The notes: generated by a model from the letters alone, not told the origin. Positions 1 through 7,222 are shown, numbered from the stretch's first letter. The stretch is DNA of 14,290 bases from Hungateiclostridiaceae bacterium UBA3934 (GCA_002385815.1 DGEE01000033.1:1-14290); one strand, 5' to 3'. Numbers and translations: made by a program.

Positions 1-23
1 AGTCAGATGTGTATAAGAGACAG
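1..23. other. Nextera/Tn5 adapter remnant (sequencing artefact)
   Basis: Bases 5-23 are exactly the 19-base Tn5 mosaic end AGATGTGTATAAGAGACAG, and bases 2-4 (GTC) continue it as in the Nextera read-1 adapter. It is library-preparation sequence left on the contig end, not a chromosomal transposon: no transposase or second end is present. Reading through it gives the spurious peptide start (V/M)YKRQ that occurs in many database proteins. Genomic sequence begins at about base 24. Confidence 0.96.
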
Positions 24-26
24 GAT

Positions 27-1394
27 ATGAAGAAAGTGATATGGGCTGACAATTTATTCAATCAGATGCAGGGAGTTTTGCAGAATAAACTTGCTACCGC
101 TGTGTTCGCAGAGCATGTGGAGTACGACAGGGTCCAGCTCATACTGCGTGAAGTGGGGAAGATACTGCTTACGCAATTCAATGTGGAAAGCCTGAAGGAG
201 TCACTTGCTGTCAATCTGCCGAGGATAGGCGTGAAGGGTTGCTGGCTTTATCTGTTCAGTGACCGATCAGAGAATTCCGCATTTCCTGATTACCAACTGG
301 AGTTTGAGTATTATGACGGTAAAATGATAAAGGAACGGCCACAACACGAACGAAGCGTTTCAGGCAGCCTGACCGAAGATTTGCCCCATGATGGTAAGCC
401 GCATTTCCTCCTGTCCCATTTTCTGTATGTGGGCGATGAGTTCATAGGATTCCTGCTTATCGAACCAGGCCAGACGGATATCAGGATAATGCGTATCCTC
501 AGCAAACACATCAGTATCGCCCTGAATGGCATAATACTTTTCGAGAGGCTGGATCAAAGCTACAGGAAACTGATGGAACAGGCACATAAAAAGGGCATGG
601 CAGACACTACAGGGATACTGCACAATATAGCCAATATAATGAACAGTGTGAACACTACGCAGCAGGCTCTTGAAAGCCTGATGGAAAACAGTTGTCTTGA
701 TGATCTGAAAATGGCCAACGACATGCTCGCAAAAAGATTTGACGAGCTTGAATCCTTTATCAGGGATGATGAAAAGGGAATAATGCTTATGAAGTACTAT
801 GCAACGCTGGGCGATTCGTTTATCAGGTTCAGGAACAATTTGAAGGACCATGTGGAAAGGCTCCTCGAGCGAGTCAGCCTCATCGAGGGCATCATCAACA
901 CGCAGCAGAGTCTGACCGGCATAAGGTCGAGTCTCGAACGTCTGGATGTGATACCGGTCATTGAGAATGTACTGAAGTTGAGCCGGAATTCCATCGAAAG
1001 AGCGGGGATAAAGATAGTCAGATCATATGACAAATCTGTAAGAGCTCTGGCCCAGAGCACCAAGTTGTTCCACATACTGACCAATGTGGTGAAAAATGCT
1101 GTGGAATCAATGGAAAGCATCGAAGATGCGGATAAAGTACTTACCATCGAAGTCACCAGGGACAGCAAACACGTCTTCATACGGGTCAGCGATACGGGAC
1201 CGGGCATAGAAGAAGGCAAGCTGGAAAGCATTTTTGCCTATGGCTTTACTACTAAGCGTAAAGGACACGGTTTTGGTCTCCATAGTTGCGCCAACTACAT
1301 GACGGAGATGAAGGGCAGGATATGGGCTGAGAATGTAAAAGACGGAAGAGGGGCCGTGTTTGTGATGCAGTTCAGGTCTCTCTCTTCAACCTGA
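27..1394 (+). CDS. Soluble sensor histidine kinase (GAF-like + HATPase)
   Basis: Cytosolic two-component sensor kinase, 455 residues from the ATG at 27; no membrane segment or signal peptide. Residues about 30-175 resemble a GAF/PAS-type sensing domain. A coiled dimerisation region follows with the probable phospho-acceptor His199 in ILHNIANIMNSVN. The HATPase domain then shows an N box (NVVKNAVES, about 353-361), G1 box DTGPG (389-393) and G2 box GHGFGL (413-418). The residue after the histidine is Asn, not the usual Glu/Asp. The true start is uncertain because sequencing adapter abuts it: the ATG at 27 is the first genomic start but no ribosome binding site can be seen, so the gene may be cut at its 5' end. 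Its 3' end overlaps the convergent flippase gene. Its response regulator is not adjacent; the CheY-like protein at 5921 is a possible but unproven partner. Confidence 0.88.
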   Translation: MKKVIWADNLFNQMQGVLQNKLATAVFAEHVEYDRVQLILREVGKILLTQFNVESLKESLAVNLPRIGVKGCWLYLFSDRSENSAFPDYQLEFEYYDGKMIKERPQHERSVSGSLTEDLPHDGKPHFLLSHFLYVGDEFIGFLLIEPGQTDIRIMRILSKHISIALNGIILFERLDQSYRKLMEQAHKKGMADTTGILHNIANIMNSVNTTQQALESLMENSCLDDLKMANDMLAKRFDELESFIRDDEKGIMLMKYYATLGDSFIRFRNNLKDHVERLLERVSLIEGIINTQQSLTGIRSSLERLDVIPVIENVLKLSRNSIERAGIKIVRSYDKSVRALAQSTKLFHILTNVVKNAVESMESIEDADKVLTIEVTRDSKHVFIRVSDTGPGIEEGKLESIFAYGFTTKRKGHGFGLHSCANYMTEMKGRIWAENVKDGRGAVFVMQFRSLSST

Positions 1395-2925
1395 AGGCAT
1401 ATGTACAAAGCCCCGCCATACACCCGAAGCAGGCTGTGACGACACCTGCTGTCCGCACGGCAGGCGGTGCTGCCGACAGTGCATTTCCAGCCAGCAGGGC
1501 TGACAACCACGATGCAGTGCCGGCTACGACCATTATTATGATATCCTGCAGATCGATTTTGATTTCGCATATTTTTCTGATTTCTCCTATATTCAATACC
1601 AGTGATGTGACAGATGTGAGGATAATTGCAATGCCGCAGCCGTAAATGTTGAGTGCCGGGATGCCGGCCAGTACTGTGGTGAGCACCAGACTCTGCAGAG
1701 AATGGATCAGAGAGTTTTTGAGAAGGATGTTTTGCTTGCCGAGGGCATTGAGCACACCAAAGGTTGGGGATGATATAAAGGTTACCAGACAGATGGGTGC
1801 CGAAAACCTTATCATGTCTGCCAGATCATTTCTCTGATAGAAAACCCATCCCAAAGTTCCGGGCATGACGAAACAGACGATGGCTGTCGATATGCCGATG
1901 ATGCAGGATATTCTCAGGACCTGGGCTATCCTTTCTTCAGCGGACCAGTAGTCCTTTTTGCTTATATTCAGGGACATGTCCGGTACCAGAACAGTGAGCA
2001 TGGAATTTATAATTATGAAGGGCAGAGTAGATATGTTAAGGGCCATCCCGCTGAATTTGCCTATCAGCGCCAGGGCATCTCTGTAGGAAAATCCCGCTGC
2101 CATGAGCCTGCGGGGGACGATCAATGCAGAGACAGTCGATATCACAGATGAGACGATGCCGTTGAAGCACAGGGGCACGGATATGACCAGTACATCGAAA
2201 ACCAGTTGTATCCTTGATTTGATTCTGCCTGTGCTGCCCTTAAGCTTCCCTTTTTCTATCCTGTAGCAGATGTGGAGAGTCAGGAAGCTGACCAGTTCTC
2301 CTGTCGTCAGAGCCAGGAAAGCTGAGGCAACCGTTCCTGATACGCTTTCAGGCTTCAGCAGTGCGATGGCAGACAGCAGGACCCCCACTCTGAGAAGCTT
2401 CTCGAGGATGTCTATCGAAGCTGTTGTCTTGTATTTGCCCATCCCGTAAAAATAGCCCTTTATTACAGCTGAAAGCGACACGAAGATAAGAGCCGGAGAC
2501 AATACCATCAATGCACCGGATGCGCGGGCATCTCTTACCACATAGACCGCCATGGGTCTGTGGAAAATGAGCACCAGCAGGGCCACGCTGAGAGCCCGGA
2601 ATATGGTCAGTATGAATACGGTGCTGAATGTCCTGTTCAGGTTTTTGTATTCACTGCGGTTGAAATAGACAGTCGAAATTTTTGAGATGGCGGTTATGAT
2701 GCCATCGCTGGTGATACAGAGTAAAAGACCGTAGACAGGCATAACCAATCCATACAGTCCAAGGCCTTCGGCGCCCAGCTTCCTTGAAAGCAGGATGGAA
2801 AAAAAGAAGGCGATAATGCCTGTGGTCATATTTGAAAGCGTCAGGACAAAAGAGTCCCGATAGAACTTGTCTATCTGCCCCAGGAGTCGGGTCTTCAATA
2901 TACGTATATCATACAACCTTCTCAT
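1372..2925 (-). CDS. SpoVB-like MOP-superfamily flippase
   Basis: A 517-residue polytopic membrane protein of the polysaccharide transporter/MOP (MATE-like) superfamily, which in spore formers includes SpoVB and the lipid II flippases. The N-terminal segment has the family pattern SRKLGAEGLGLYGLVMPVY followed by GIITAISK, and hydrophobic segments recur throughout (about 12-14 predicted by eye). It would move a lipid-linked sugar precursor across a membrane, possibly for spore cortex or coat glycans. It is the last gene of the four-gene minus-strand cluster, 29 nt after tgl. No good Shine-Dalgarno sequence precedes the ATG at 2925, so translation may be coupled to tgl or the start may lie elsewhere. 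The stop lies inside the convergent kinase gene and no terminator is evident. Substrate unknown; assignment to SpoVB rather than another MOP flippase is by resemblance only. Confidence 0.85.
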   Translation of the reverse strand: MRRLYDIRILKTRLLGQIDKFYRDSFVLTLSNMTTGIIAFFFSILLSRKLGAEGLGLYGLVMPVYGLLLCITSDGIITAISKISTVYFNRSEYKNLNRTFSTVFILTIFRALSVALLVLIFHRPMAVYVVRDARASGALMVLSPALIFVSLSAVIKGYFYGMGKYKTTASIDILEKLLRVGVLLSAIALLKPESVSGTVASAFLALTTGELVSFLTLHICYRIEKGKLKGSTGRIKSRIQLVFDVLVISVPLCFNGIVSSVISTVSALIVPRRLMAAGFSYRDALALIGKFSGMALNISTLPFIIINSMLTVLVPDMSLNISKKDYWSAEERIAQVLRISCIIGISTAIVCFVMPGTLGWVFYQRNDLADMIRFSAPICLVTFISSPTFGVLNALGKQNILLKNSLIHSLQSLVLTTVLAGIPALNIYGCGIAIILTSVTSLVLNIGEIRKICEIKIDLQDIIIMVVAGTASWLSALLAGNALSAAPPAVRTAGVVTACFGCMAGLCTYAFRLKRET

Positions 2926-2954
2926 AAGTAAAAGTTATTCAGTGAACCTGCTTT

Positions 2955-3713
2955 TTATGAAGCATTTTTCCGGTACAGGTACAGACTCCGAAAATCAGGT
3001 CTTGTAGCGGTGTCCATAAGGTAGGCGGATGCCTGCGAGCCTTCTCTTCTGTTGCGGTTCAGTGCGTCGATGAAATAATCTATACTGCCCAGTCCTATGC
3101 CATGTCCGTAATATCTGCCGTTGCCCAGGTCTATGACGTTTTCCCCCTGCCATTCAGGAGTCAGCGGATCCACATCAGGATTCCTGACATATCTGCAGTC
3201 GCCGGGCAGATAATCAGCCAGCCCGCGGTATGTCGCCGGATCGATCAGCTGATCCATGTCACGCCAGTTCATCAGAACGATGCGGGGAAAAGCGCGGTCA
3301 AACAATTCTGGCATATATACATCCAGGACAGCCTTGTAATATATGATGACGATGGCTGTGGCACATTCTGTCCCGTACATGCGGGTGCTGATGAAAATGT
3401 CCTCCACAGCCCTGGAAGGTCTGGCGCCGGACTTCAGCACAAAGCCGCCGTCCTGCCTTCTGTCCCAGTAAGCCTCATTACAAAAGGACTCCTGGAATAT
3501 CCTGAATGGAAGTCTTCTCCTGTAAAGTGCCAGAGAGGCGTCGATTATGCCCTTTCTCAGGCTTAACTCAAACTCCAGTTCTTCCCTTGACAAATAGACA
3601 TAACTGCGGCTGCTTTCTGAAAGCTTGCTTAAGGCTTCGTATTCGGGACTGCCTCGTCTGTATTGCGCGAATATTGACTCAAGGTCAGAAAAGCCATCTT
3701 CAAATCTGATCAT
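2955..3713 (-). CDS. tgl: Spore coat transglutaminase (protein-glutamine gamma-glutamyltransferase)
   Basis: Tgl of Bacillus subtilis type (EC 2.3.2.13), which cross-links spore coat proteins by epsilon-(gamma-glutamyl)lysine bonds late in sporulation. Length is 252 residues (B. subtilis about 245). The hallmark is TECATAIVIIYY at about 115-126, with the catalytic Cys117 preceded by Glu116. The conserved block GDCRYVRNPDVDP (171-183), WQGENVIDLG (188-197, with Glu191 at the position of the second catalytic Glu) and YYGHGIG (201-207) follow in the family order. All key residues are present, so it should be active. The ATG overlaps the stop of the upstream gene (ATGA), preceded by a good ribosome binding site. 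It is the third gene of the minus-strand cluster, and it anchors the sporulation interpretation of that cluster. Confidence 0.95.
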   Translation of the reverse strand: MIRFEDGFSDLESIFAQYRRGSPEYEALSKLSESSRSYVYLSREELEFELSLRKGIIDASLALYRRRLPFRIFQESFCNEAYWDRRQDGGFVLKSGARPSRAVEDIFISTRMYGTECATAIVIIYYKAVLDVYMPELFDRAFPRIVLMNWRDMDQLIDPATYRGLADYLPGDCRYVRNPDVDPLTPEWQGENVIDLGNGRYYGHGIGLGSIDYFIDALNRNRREGSQASAYLMDTATRPDFRSLYLYRKNAS

Positions 3714-4759
3714 GCGGATCCCCCTGTCATAAGAGATGCAAATGCGAGCTGGTCATCAATGGGGAGGCTGAACCAGGATAGCCACTGGTTCATGTCTCTC
3801 ATATAAAGTGAGCAGGATGCATCTGCCAGCAGCCGCCTGCGCGGCTCATCCAGATTGCGGAAACATTCGAGCCGTTCAGCTTCAAGCTCATTCAGAGGCG
3901 CAGGTTGTTTTCCGCTGTCTTCAGACACCTGTCGGCACAGGTATTTGGCTTCATATGAAACTGTATAAAATAAGGGTTTCGGACACATCTGCATGCTTTC
4001 ACCGGTGCGGCAGATGTAAGGCATGTTCACAGTCAGCCAGTTCAGCGCACGGTGATACAGGGCAGGACCGTCTTCCCTGTCATCATCCATTCCGGGGATG
4101 AAACCAAGCAGTTTCCTTGCCAGGATGACATCGCGCATATCCGGTGAATCCAGCCTTTGGGCAATCAAATAAAGGCTTTCCCTGTGATGTGCTTCAAAGA
4201 AAGCCCAGACCAGATTGTGTATAAGCCTTCCATGCCTGTGGCGTTCAAAAATCGTATCGGCTATTGCCGGCAGGATCGATCTTTCTCTCTGATATGCCAG
4301 TAGCAGCGCCGTACAGCGTTCCATCAGAAGCTCATAGGGGCCTTCGGGCATATTGATGTCCCAGCCTGTTTCAGCGATCCAACTGAGTGAAGACACAGTA
4401 ACAGCATCTGAGCGCATTGCTTCAACGACCGTTGTTTTGCCGTTCTTCTGGTATTCTCCCAATGATCTTCTGCCTGAACGTCTGCTGACTGAAGATACGA
4501 CGGCAGGTCCCGGTTTGGACAGCATATCTGCCAGTTCCAGTGCCCGTTTGTATTTAATGGACAACATATCCTGCAGGCTTCTGCTTTTGATGTCTGACTT
4601 CAGCAAGTACAGTGTACTGAAACAGAGATGCCTGTCATTGAGCAGTTCTACTAGTCCGATCCTGTCAGTATGCAGCAGTTCCGAAAAAAAGCTCCTCAGG
4701 CCTTCCGGGCCATTGCTGACCCTTATATTGTCAAGCAGGGAAAGCGGCGCGCCAGTCAT
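3710..4759 (-). CDS. Uncharacterised protein in tgl cluster
   Basis: I do not recognise this 349-residue protein. It appears soluble and mostly helical, without signal peptide, membrane segment or obvious nucleotide-binding motif. It is rich in Leu, Arg and Ser, with a basic Ser/Arg stretch (SSVSRRSGRRS, about residue 89-99) and scattered cysteines. Its stop overlaps the tgl start by 4 nt, implying translational coupling, and it begins 46 nt after the FG-GAP/TPR gene. A purine-rich GGAGGAG lies about 10 nt upstream of the ATG at 4759, a slightly long spacing. The position next to a coat cross-linking enzyme suggests a role in spore coat assembly, as a structural protein, a Tgl substrate or a Tgl partner; this is inference from context only. 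The plus strand here has a long open frame that is only a shadow. Confidence 0.8.
   Translation of the reverse strand: MTGAPLSLLDNIRVSNGPEGLRSFFSELLHTDRIGLVELLNDRHLCFSTLYLLKSDIKSRSLQDMLSIKYKRALELADMLSKPGPAVVSSVSRRSGRRSLGEYQKNGKTTVVEAMRSDAVTVSSLSWIAETGWDINMPEGPYELLMERCTALLLAYQRERSILPAIADTIFERHRHGRLIHNLVWAFFEAHHRESLYLIAQRLDSPDMRDVILARKLLGFIPGMDDDREDGPALYHRALNWLTVNMPYICRTGESMQMCPKPLFYTVSYEAKYLCRQVSEDSGKQPAPLNELEAERLECFRNLDEPRRRLLADASCSLYMRDMNQWLSWFSLPIDDQLAFASLMTGGSA
3719..3726 (-). promoter_or_regulatory. Ribosome binding site of tgl
   Basis: On the minus strand AGGGGGAT lies about 5 nt before the ATG at 3713, inside the 3' end of the preceding gene. It supports that start even though the two genes overlap by 4 nt. 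Confidence 0.7.
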
Positions 4760-4805
4760 TCATATCCGTCTCCTCCACGTATTTTTCATACCGGCGGCAA
4801 AGCAG

Positions 4806-5759
4806 TCAAAGCTTTTGCCGGAGTTCCATGAGTCTGTCTCTCATCATCGGGTCCGGCGAGAGCTCAAGTGCATATTTTACTGCCCTGGCCGCATTCACCC
4901 TGTCGCCTGCTGCGATAAATGTGTCAGCAAGATTGTACCAGCTGACGATGTCAGAAGGATCCTGTCTCAGCTTTCTTATATACAAGGGCAACACTTTGGC
5001 AGTAAGATAACGAGTCCTGTCAAGCTGCTCCAGATCGATCCCGTTCCAACGTATCAGTTCAATGTCATATATGCCGGGAGATTGCTCATGCCACAGTGCA
5101 ACCGCGTCTCTCGAGGTCCGGGAGGAACTTCTGAGTACCTCCAGCTTATCATATCCCTTGCTGAATATTTTTCTGGAACCTCCGTCTGACAGCGAGTATG
5201 CAAACAGCTTCCGGCTTTGCTGATCAGAGATGAGACCGAGGAGGATGTCCTTTCTCCCTTCCCCGGATATGTCGGCGTATCCGCAGTAGTGTATGCTGCT
5301 GAAACCAGGGCTGTTGATCTCGGCCATCTTGTACCACTGGACCTCATCTTTCTTCAACACAAGTGTCCTGATGCCGTCACTGGAAATGTATGATGTGACC
5401 AGCTCGCTGCGTCCGTCGCCGTCGAGATCGATCAACCTGATATCACCTGCATTTTCAGGATACTGGGGTTTTATCAGACTGGCACCCGGCGGCAGAAAAC
5501 TGCTGACGATGTTATGATAATCAATTTTGGCTGGTCTGCTGGTCATCTGCGCAACAGCGTCGTTAAGCGTTTTCACTAAGGAATCGACCGGTCTTCTCAG
5601 GTTGGCCAGCGACGGCAGCTCAATAGTCGGGAGATTTTTCAATGCCGACACCATGCTTTGCCGGAATCGGTCTGTACTGAACAGATCTGAGTAATATCTG
5701 ATGCTTCTGCGGACCATCCTGTCCAGCACTTCAAGTCCCGAGCCTTTTGGCAGTTGCAT
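4806..5759 (-). CDS. FG-GAP/VCBS-repeat protein with C-terminal TPR
   Basis: A 317-residue protein of unknown function and first gene of the minus-strand cluster. The N-terminal 75 residues are predicted helical. Two FG-GAP/VCBS-like beta-propeller repeats follow: IRLIDLDGDGRSELV (about 107-121, a classical calcium-type DxDGDG loop) and YADISGEGRKDILLG (about 161-175, degenerate). At about 267-300 there is one TPR-like repeat (DPSDIVSWYNLADTF onward, ending ALELSPDP). No signal peptide, lipobox or transmembrane segment is seen, which is unusual because FG-GAP proteins are normally exported. It could be a mother-cell protein that assembles on the spore surface. The ATG at 5759 has AAAGGGG 8 nt upstream (5768-5774), and a SigK-like promoter lies just beyond. 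Confidence 0.82.
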   Translation of the reverse strand: MQLPKGSGLEVLDRMVRRSIRYYSDLFSTDRFRQSMVSALKNLPTIELPSLANLRRPVDSLVKTLNDAVAQMTSRPAKIDYHNIVSSFLPPGASLIKPQYPENAGDIRLIDLDGDGRSELVTSYISSDGIRTLVLKKDEVQWYKMAEINSPGFSSIHYCGYADISGEGRKDILLGLISDQQSRKLFAYSLSDGGSRKIFSKGYDKLEVLRSSSRTSRDAVALWHEQSPGIYDIELIRWNGIDLEQLDRTRYLTAKVLPLYIRKLRQDPSDIVSWYNLADTFIAAGDRVNAARAVKYALELSPDPMMRDRLMELRQKL

Positions 5760-5792
5760 TTGGAAGACCCCTTTACAATAATGCTACTTCTA

Positions 5793-5820
5793 TATTCTAT
5801 GCAACAGGAATAAAAACGTT
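5793..5820 (-). promoter_or_regulatory. Putative SigK promoter of the tgl cluster
   Basis: On the minus strand, CATAGAATA (5801 down to 5793) matches the B. subtilis SigK -10 consensus CATAnnnTA at all fixed positions. The short -35 element AC (in AACG, 5820-5817) is 16 nt upstream, also as in the consensus. Transcription would begin near 5785, leaving a leader of about 25 nt with the ribosome binding site. B. subtilis tgl is known to be SigK-dependent, so the match fits the genes downstream. It is a short consensus and could occur by chance. Confidence 0.6.
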
Positions 5821-5846
5821 AAAACATATCAAACGCGTGCAATTTC

Positions 5847-5875
5847 TTTACATGATGGAAAAAATAAGATATTAT
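5847..5875 (+). promoter_or_regulatory. SigA-type promoter of the CheY/CheX operon
   Basis: TTTACA (5847-5852), a 17-base spacer and TATTAT (5870-5875) match the vegetative consensus at 5 of 6 bases in each box. The start would be near 5882, about 40 nt before the receiver gene. It is back to back with the putative SigK promoter of the opposite strand. Confidence 0.72.
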
Positions 5876-5920
5876 AGTTATATAACAAAATTCTACATTT
5901 TTTATCGGGGAGGTATAGTG

Positions 5921-6301
5921 ATGAGCAAAAGCCGGCCTACGATTCTCATTTGCGACGATTCTCTTCTTGTCAGGAAAAAAATGAAAGATTGCCTTAATGA
6001 ATATGGTGACTTTAACATAGTTGAAGCATCAAGTGGGCAAAGCTCCGTCGAGCTTTTCAAGCAACATGATCCGGACCTTGTCTTTCTGGATATAGTGATG
6101 CCCGACAAAAACGGGATCGAGGCTTTGAAAGAGATGATGGAAGCAAAGAAGGATGTAAAGGTCATAATGCTGTCCTCTTCAGGTACCAAGTCACACCTGA
6201 AGGCAGCAATGGATGCCGGTGCCTCCGACTTTATCCAAAAACCGTGGGAAAAATCTCAGATCGAGCATATCATCAGGAATATTTTCCAGGAAGGGGTGTG
6301 A
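5921..6301 (+). CDS. CheY-like single-domain response regulator
   Basis: A stand-alone receiver domain of 126 residues. All catalytic positions are present: acidic pair Asp12-Asp13, phospho-acceptor Asp57 in VFLDIVMPDKNG, Ser85 at the Thr/Ser switch position, and Lys107 in the KP motif. There is no output domain, so it signals by protein contact as CheY does. The start is set by the ribosome binding site GGGGAGG (5907-5913), 7 nt before the ATG at 5921; the frame is open further upstream to 5747, but that would cover the promoter. It is followed after only 3 nt by a gene whose product ends in a CheX-type phosphatase domain, making the pair a probable phosphorylation/dephosphorylation module. 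Whether it acts on flagellar motors or something else cannot be told here; no flagellar or other che genes are in the window. Confidence 0.93.
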   Translation: MSKSRPTILICDDSLLVRKKMKDCLNEYGDFNIVEASSGQSSVELFKQHDPDLVFLDIVMPDKNGIEALKEMMEAKKDVKVIMLSSSGTKSHLKAAMDAGASDFIQKPWEKSQIEHIIRNIFQEGV

Positions 6302-6304
6302 AAT

Positions 6305-7180
6305 ATGTATAGCCAATATTTCGGTAATTACCTGTTGAACAAAGGGCTGATCAGCCCCGAGCAGTTGACCGATGCTCTTGAATACCAGAGATCCGTGCGC
6401 CTCAAGCTGGGTGTCATTGCTGTCAATGCAGGATATATGACTCCTTCGCAGGTCGAAGAGATCCACAATATGCAAAAGAGAATAGACAAGAGGTTCGGCG
6501 AGCTGGCAATAGAAAAGGGATATATAAATGAGCAGCAGCTCGAAGAAATGCTGGCAACACAAAAGCAGGGACATCTGATGCTGGGACAGGCCCTGATCGA
6601 CAGAGGGCATCTGACCATCGATCAGCTTCAGGATGCACTTGATAGTTACAAGAAGGAATATGGCATGTCCACCAGGCAGTTCAATGTGGTAAGGAAAGAT
6701 GATTCAGAGGAGATCGAACAAATATTCCAGAGCTATGGGGAAGCCCTTCTTGGAAAAATGTACAGCGATTATGTCACTCTGCTGATGAAAAACCTGATCC
6801 GTTTTGTGGACGATTATCCGACAGTCGAGATAAATCAGCTTAAGTCCGATGTGACCGCAAGATGGTTTACCAGTCAGGAAATATTCGGGAAGATCAACAT
6901 AAATACGGCCATAACCTGTGACACTGATGTGTTCGTGACTTTTGCCGCCAGATTCGCGCAGGAGGAGATCACGGAGCCTGACGAACTGGCACAGGCTTCG
7001 GTGGGTGAATTCCTGAACCTGCACAATGGCATCTTCCTCGTGAATATGTCAAACAACGGTGTAGAGCTTGAAATGCATCCGCAGCAGGTAGAAGAGAACT
7101 ATACTTTCACCAACCCGGGCAAGGCATATATCATCACATGCAGCATGACATGGGGCAAGTTTGACGTATTGCTTGTATAG
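6305..7180 (+). CDS. Tandem MshEN domains fused to CheX-type phosphatase
   Basis: A 291-residue cytosolic protein. Residues 5-115 are four 24-residue units (5-28, 34-57, 63-86, 92-115), each separated by exactly 5 residues. All share Gly3, Gly10 and Gln16, and three of the four have Leu17, Leu21 and a final Gln24. That is the organisation of the MshEN (GspE N-terminal) domain, two motifs per domain, known as a c-di-GMP binder in MshE; here there are two domains in tandem. The first-position Arg of the known motif is kept only in unit 3, so ligand binding is uncertain. Residues about 136-291 resemble CheX, with one ExxN motif (Glu235, Asn238 in GEFLNLHNG), the catalytic pair that dephosphorylates CheY-P. 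The gene starts 3 nt after the receiver stop, with AGGAAGGGG as ribosome binding site, and ends before a terminator. Confidence 0.85.
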   Translation: MYSQYFGNYLLNKGLISPEQLTDALEYQRSVRLKLGVIAVNAGYMTPSQVEEIHNMQKRIDKRFGELAIEKGYINEQQLEEMLATQKQGHLMLGQALIDRGHLTIDQLQDALDSYKKEYGMSTRQFNVVRKDDSEEIEQIFQSYGEALLGKMYSDYVTLLMKNLIRFVDDYPTVEINQLKSDVTARWFTSQEIFGKININTAITCDTDVFVTFAARFAQEEITEPDELAQASVGEFLNLHNGIFLVNMSNNGVELEMHPQQVEENYTFTNPGKAYIITCSMTWGKFDVLLV

Positions 7181-7193
7181 AGGATAATAGTAC

Positions 7194-7222
7194 AAAAGCG
7201 GCTGCAGGGCAGCCGTTTTTTT
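7194..7222 (+). terminator. Intrinsic terminator of the CheY/CheX operon
   Basis: A 7-bp perfect GC-rich stem CGGCTGC/GCAGCCG (7199-7205 with 7209-7215) with a 3-base loop is followed by seven T residues (7216-7222). An A run before the stem (7194-7197) lets it also act on the opposite strand, for the convergent AraC gene. It lies 14 nt after the MshEN-CheX stop. Confidence 0.92.

Noticed and set aside
1..23. Genuine Tn5-like transposon end
   Set aside because: It is located exactly at the contig edge, preceded by GTC as in the Nextera read-1 adapter, with no transposase, so it is an artefact.
9..26. Kinase start at GTG 9
   Set aside because: The codons lie inside the sequencing adapter; only sequence from about base 24 is genomic.
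4353..5189. Long plus-strand open frame of 278 codons
   Set aside because: It spans two minus-strand genes and the gap between them, has no ribosome binding site or recognisable domain, and the minus-strand frames show FG-GAP and TPR motifs and operon spacing.
5747..5920. N-terminal extension of the CheY-like protein from 5747
   Set aside because: The extension crosses both promoter sequences and does not look like a protein domain. ATG 5921 has a strong ribosome binding site and gives a normal receiver length.
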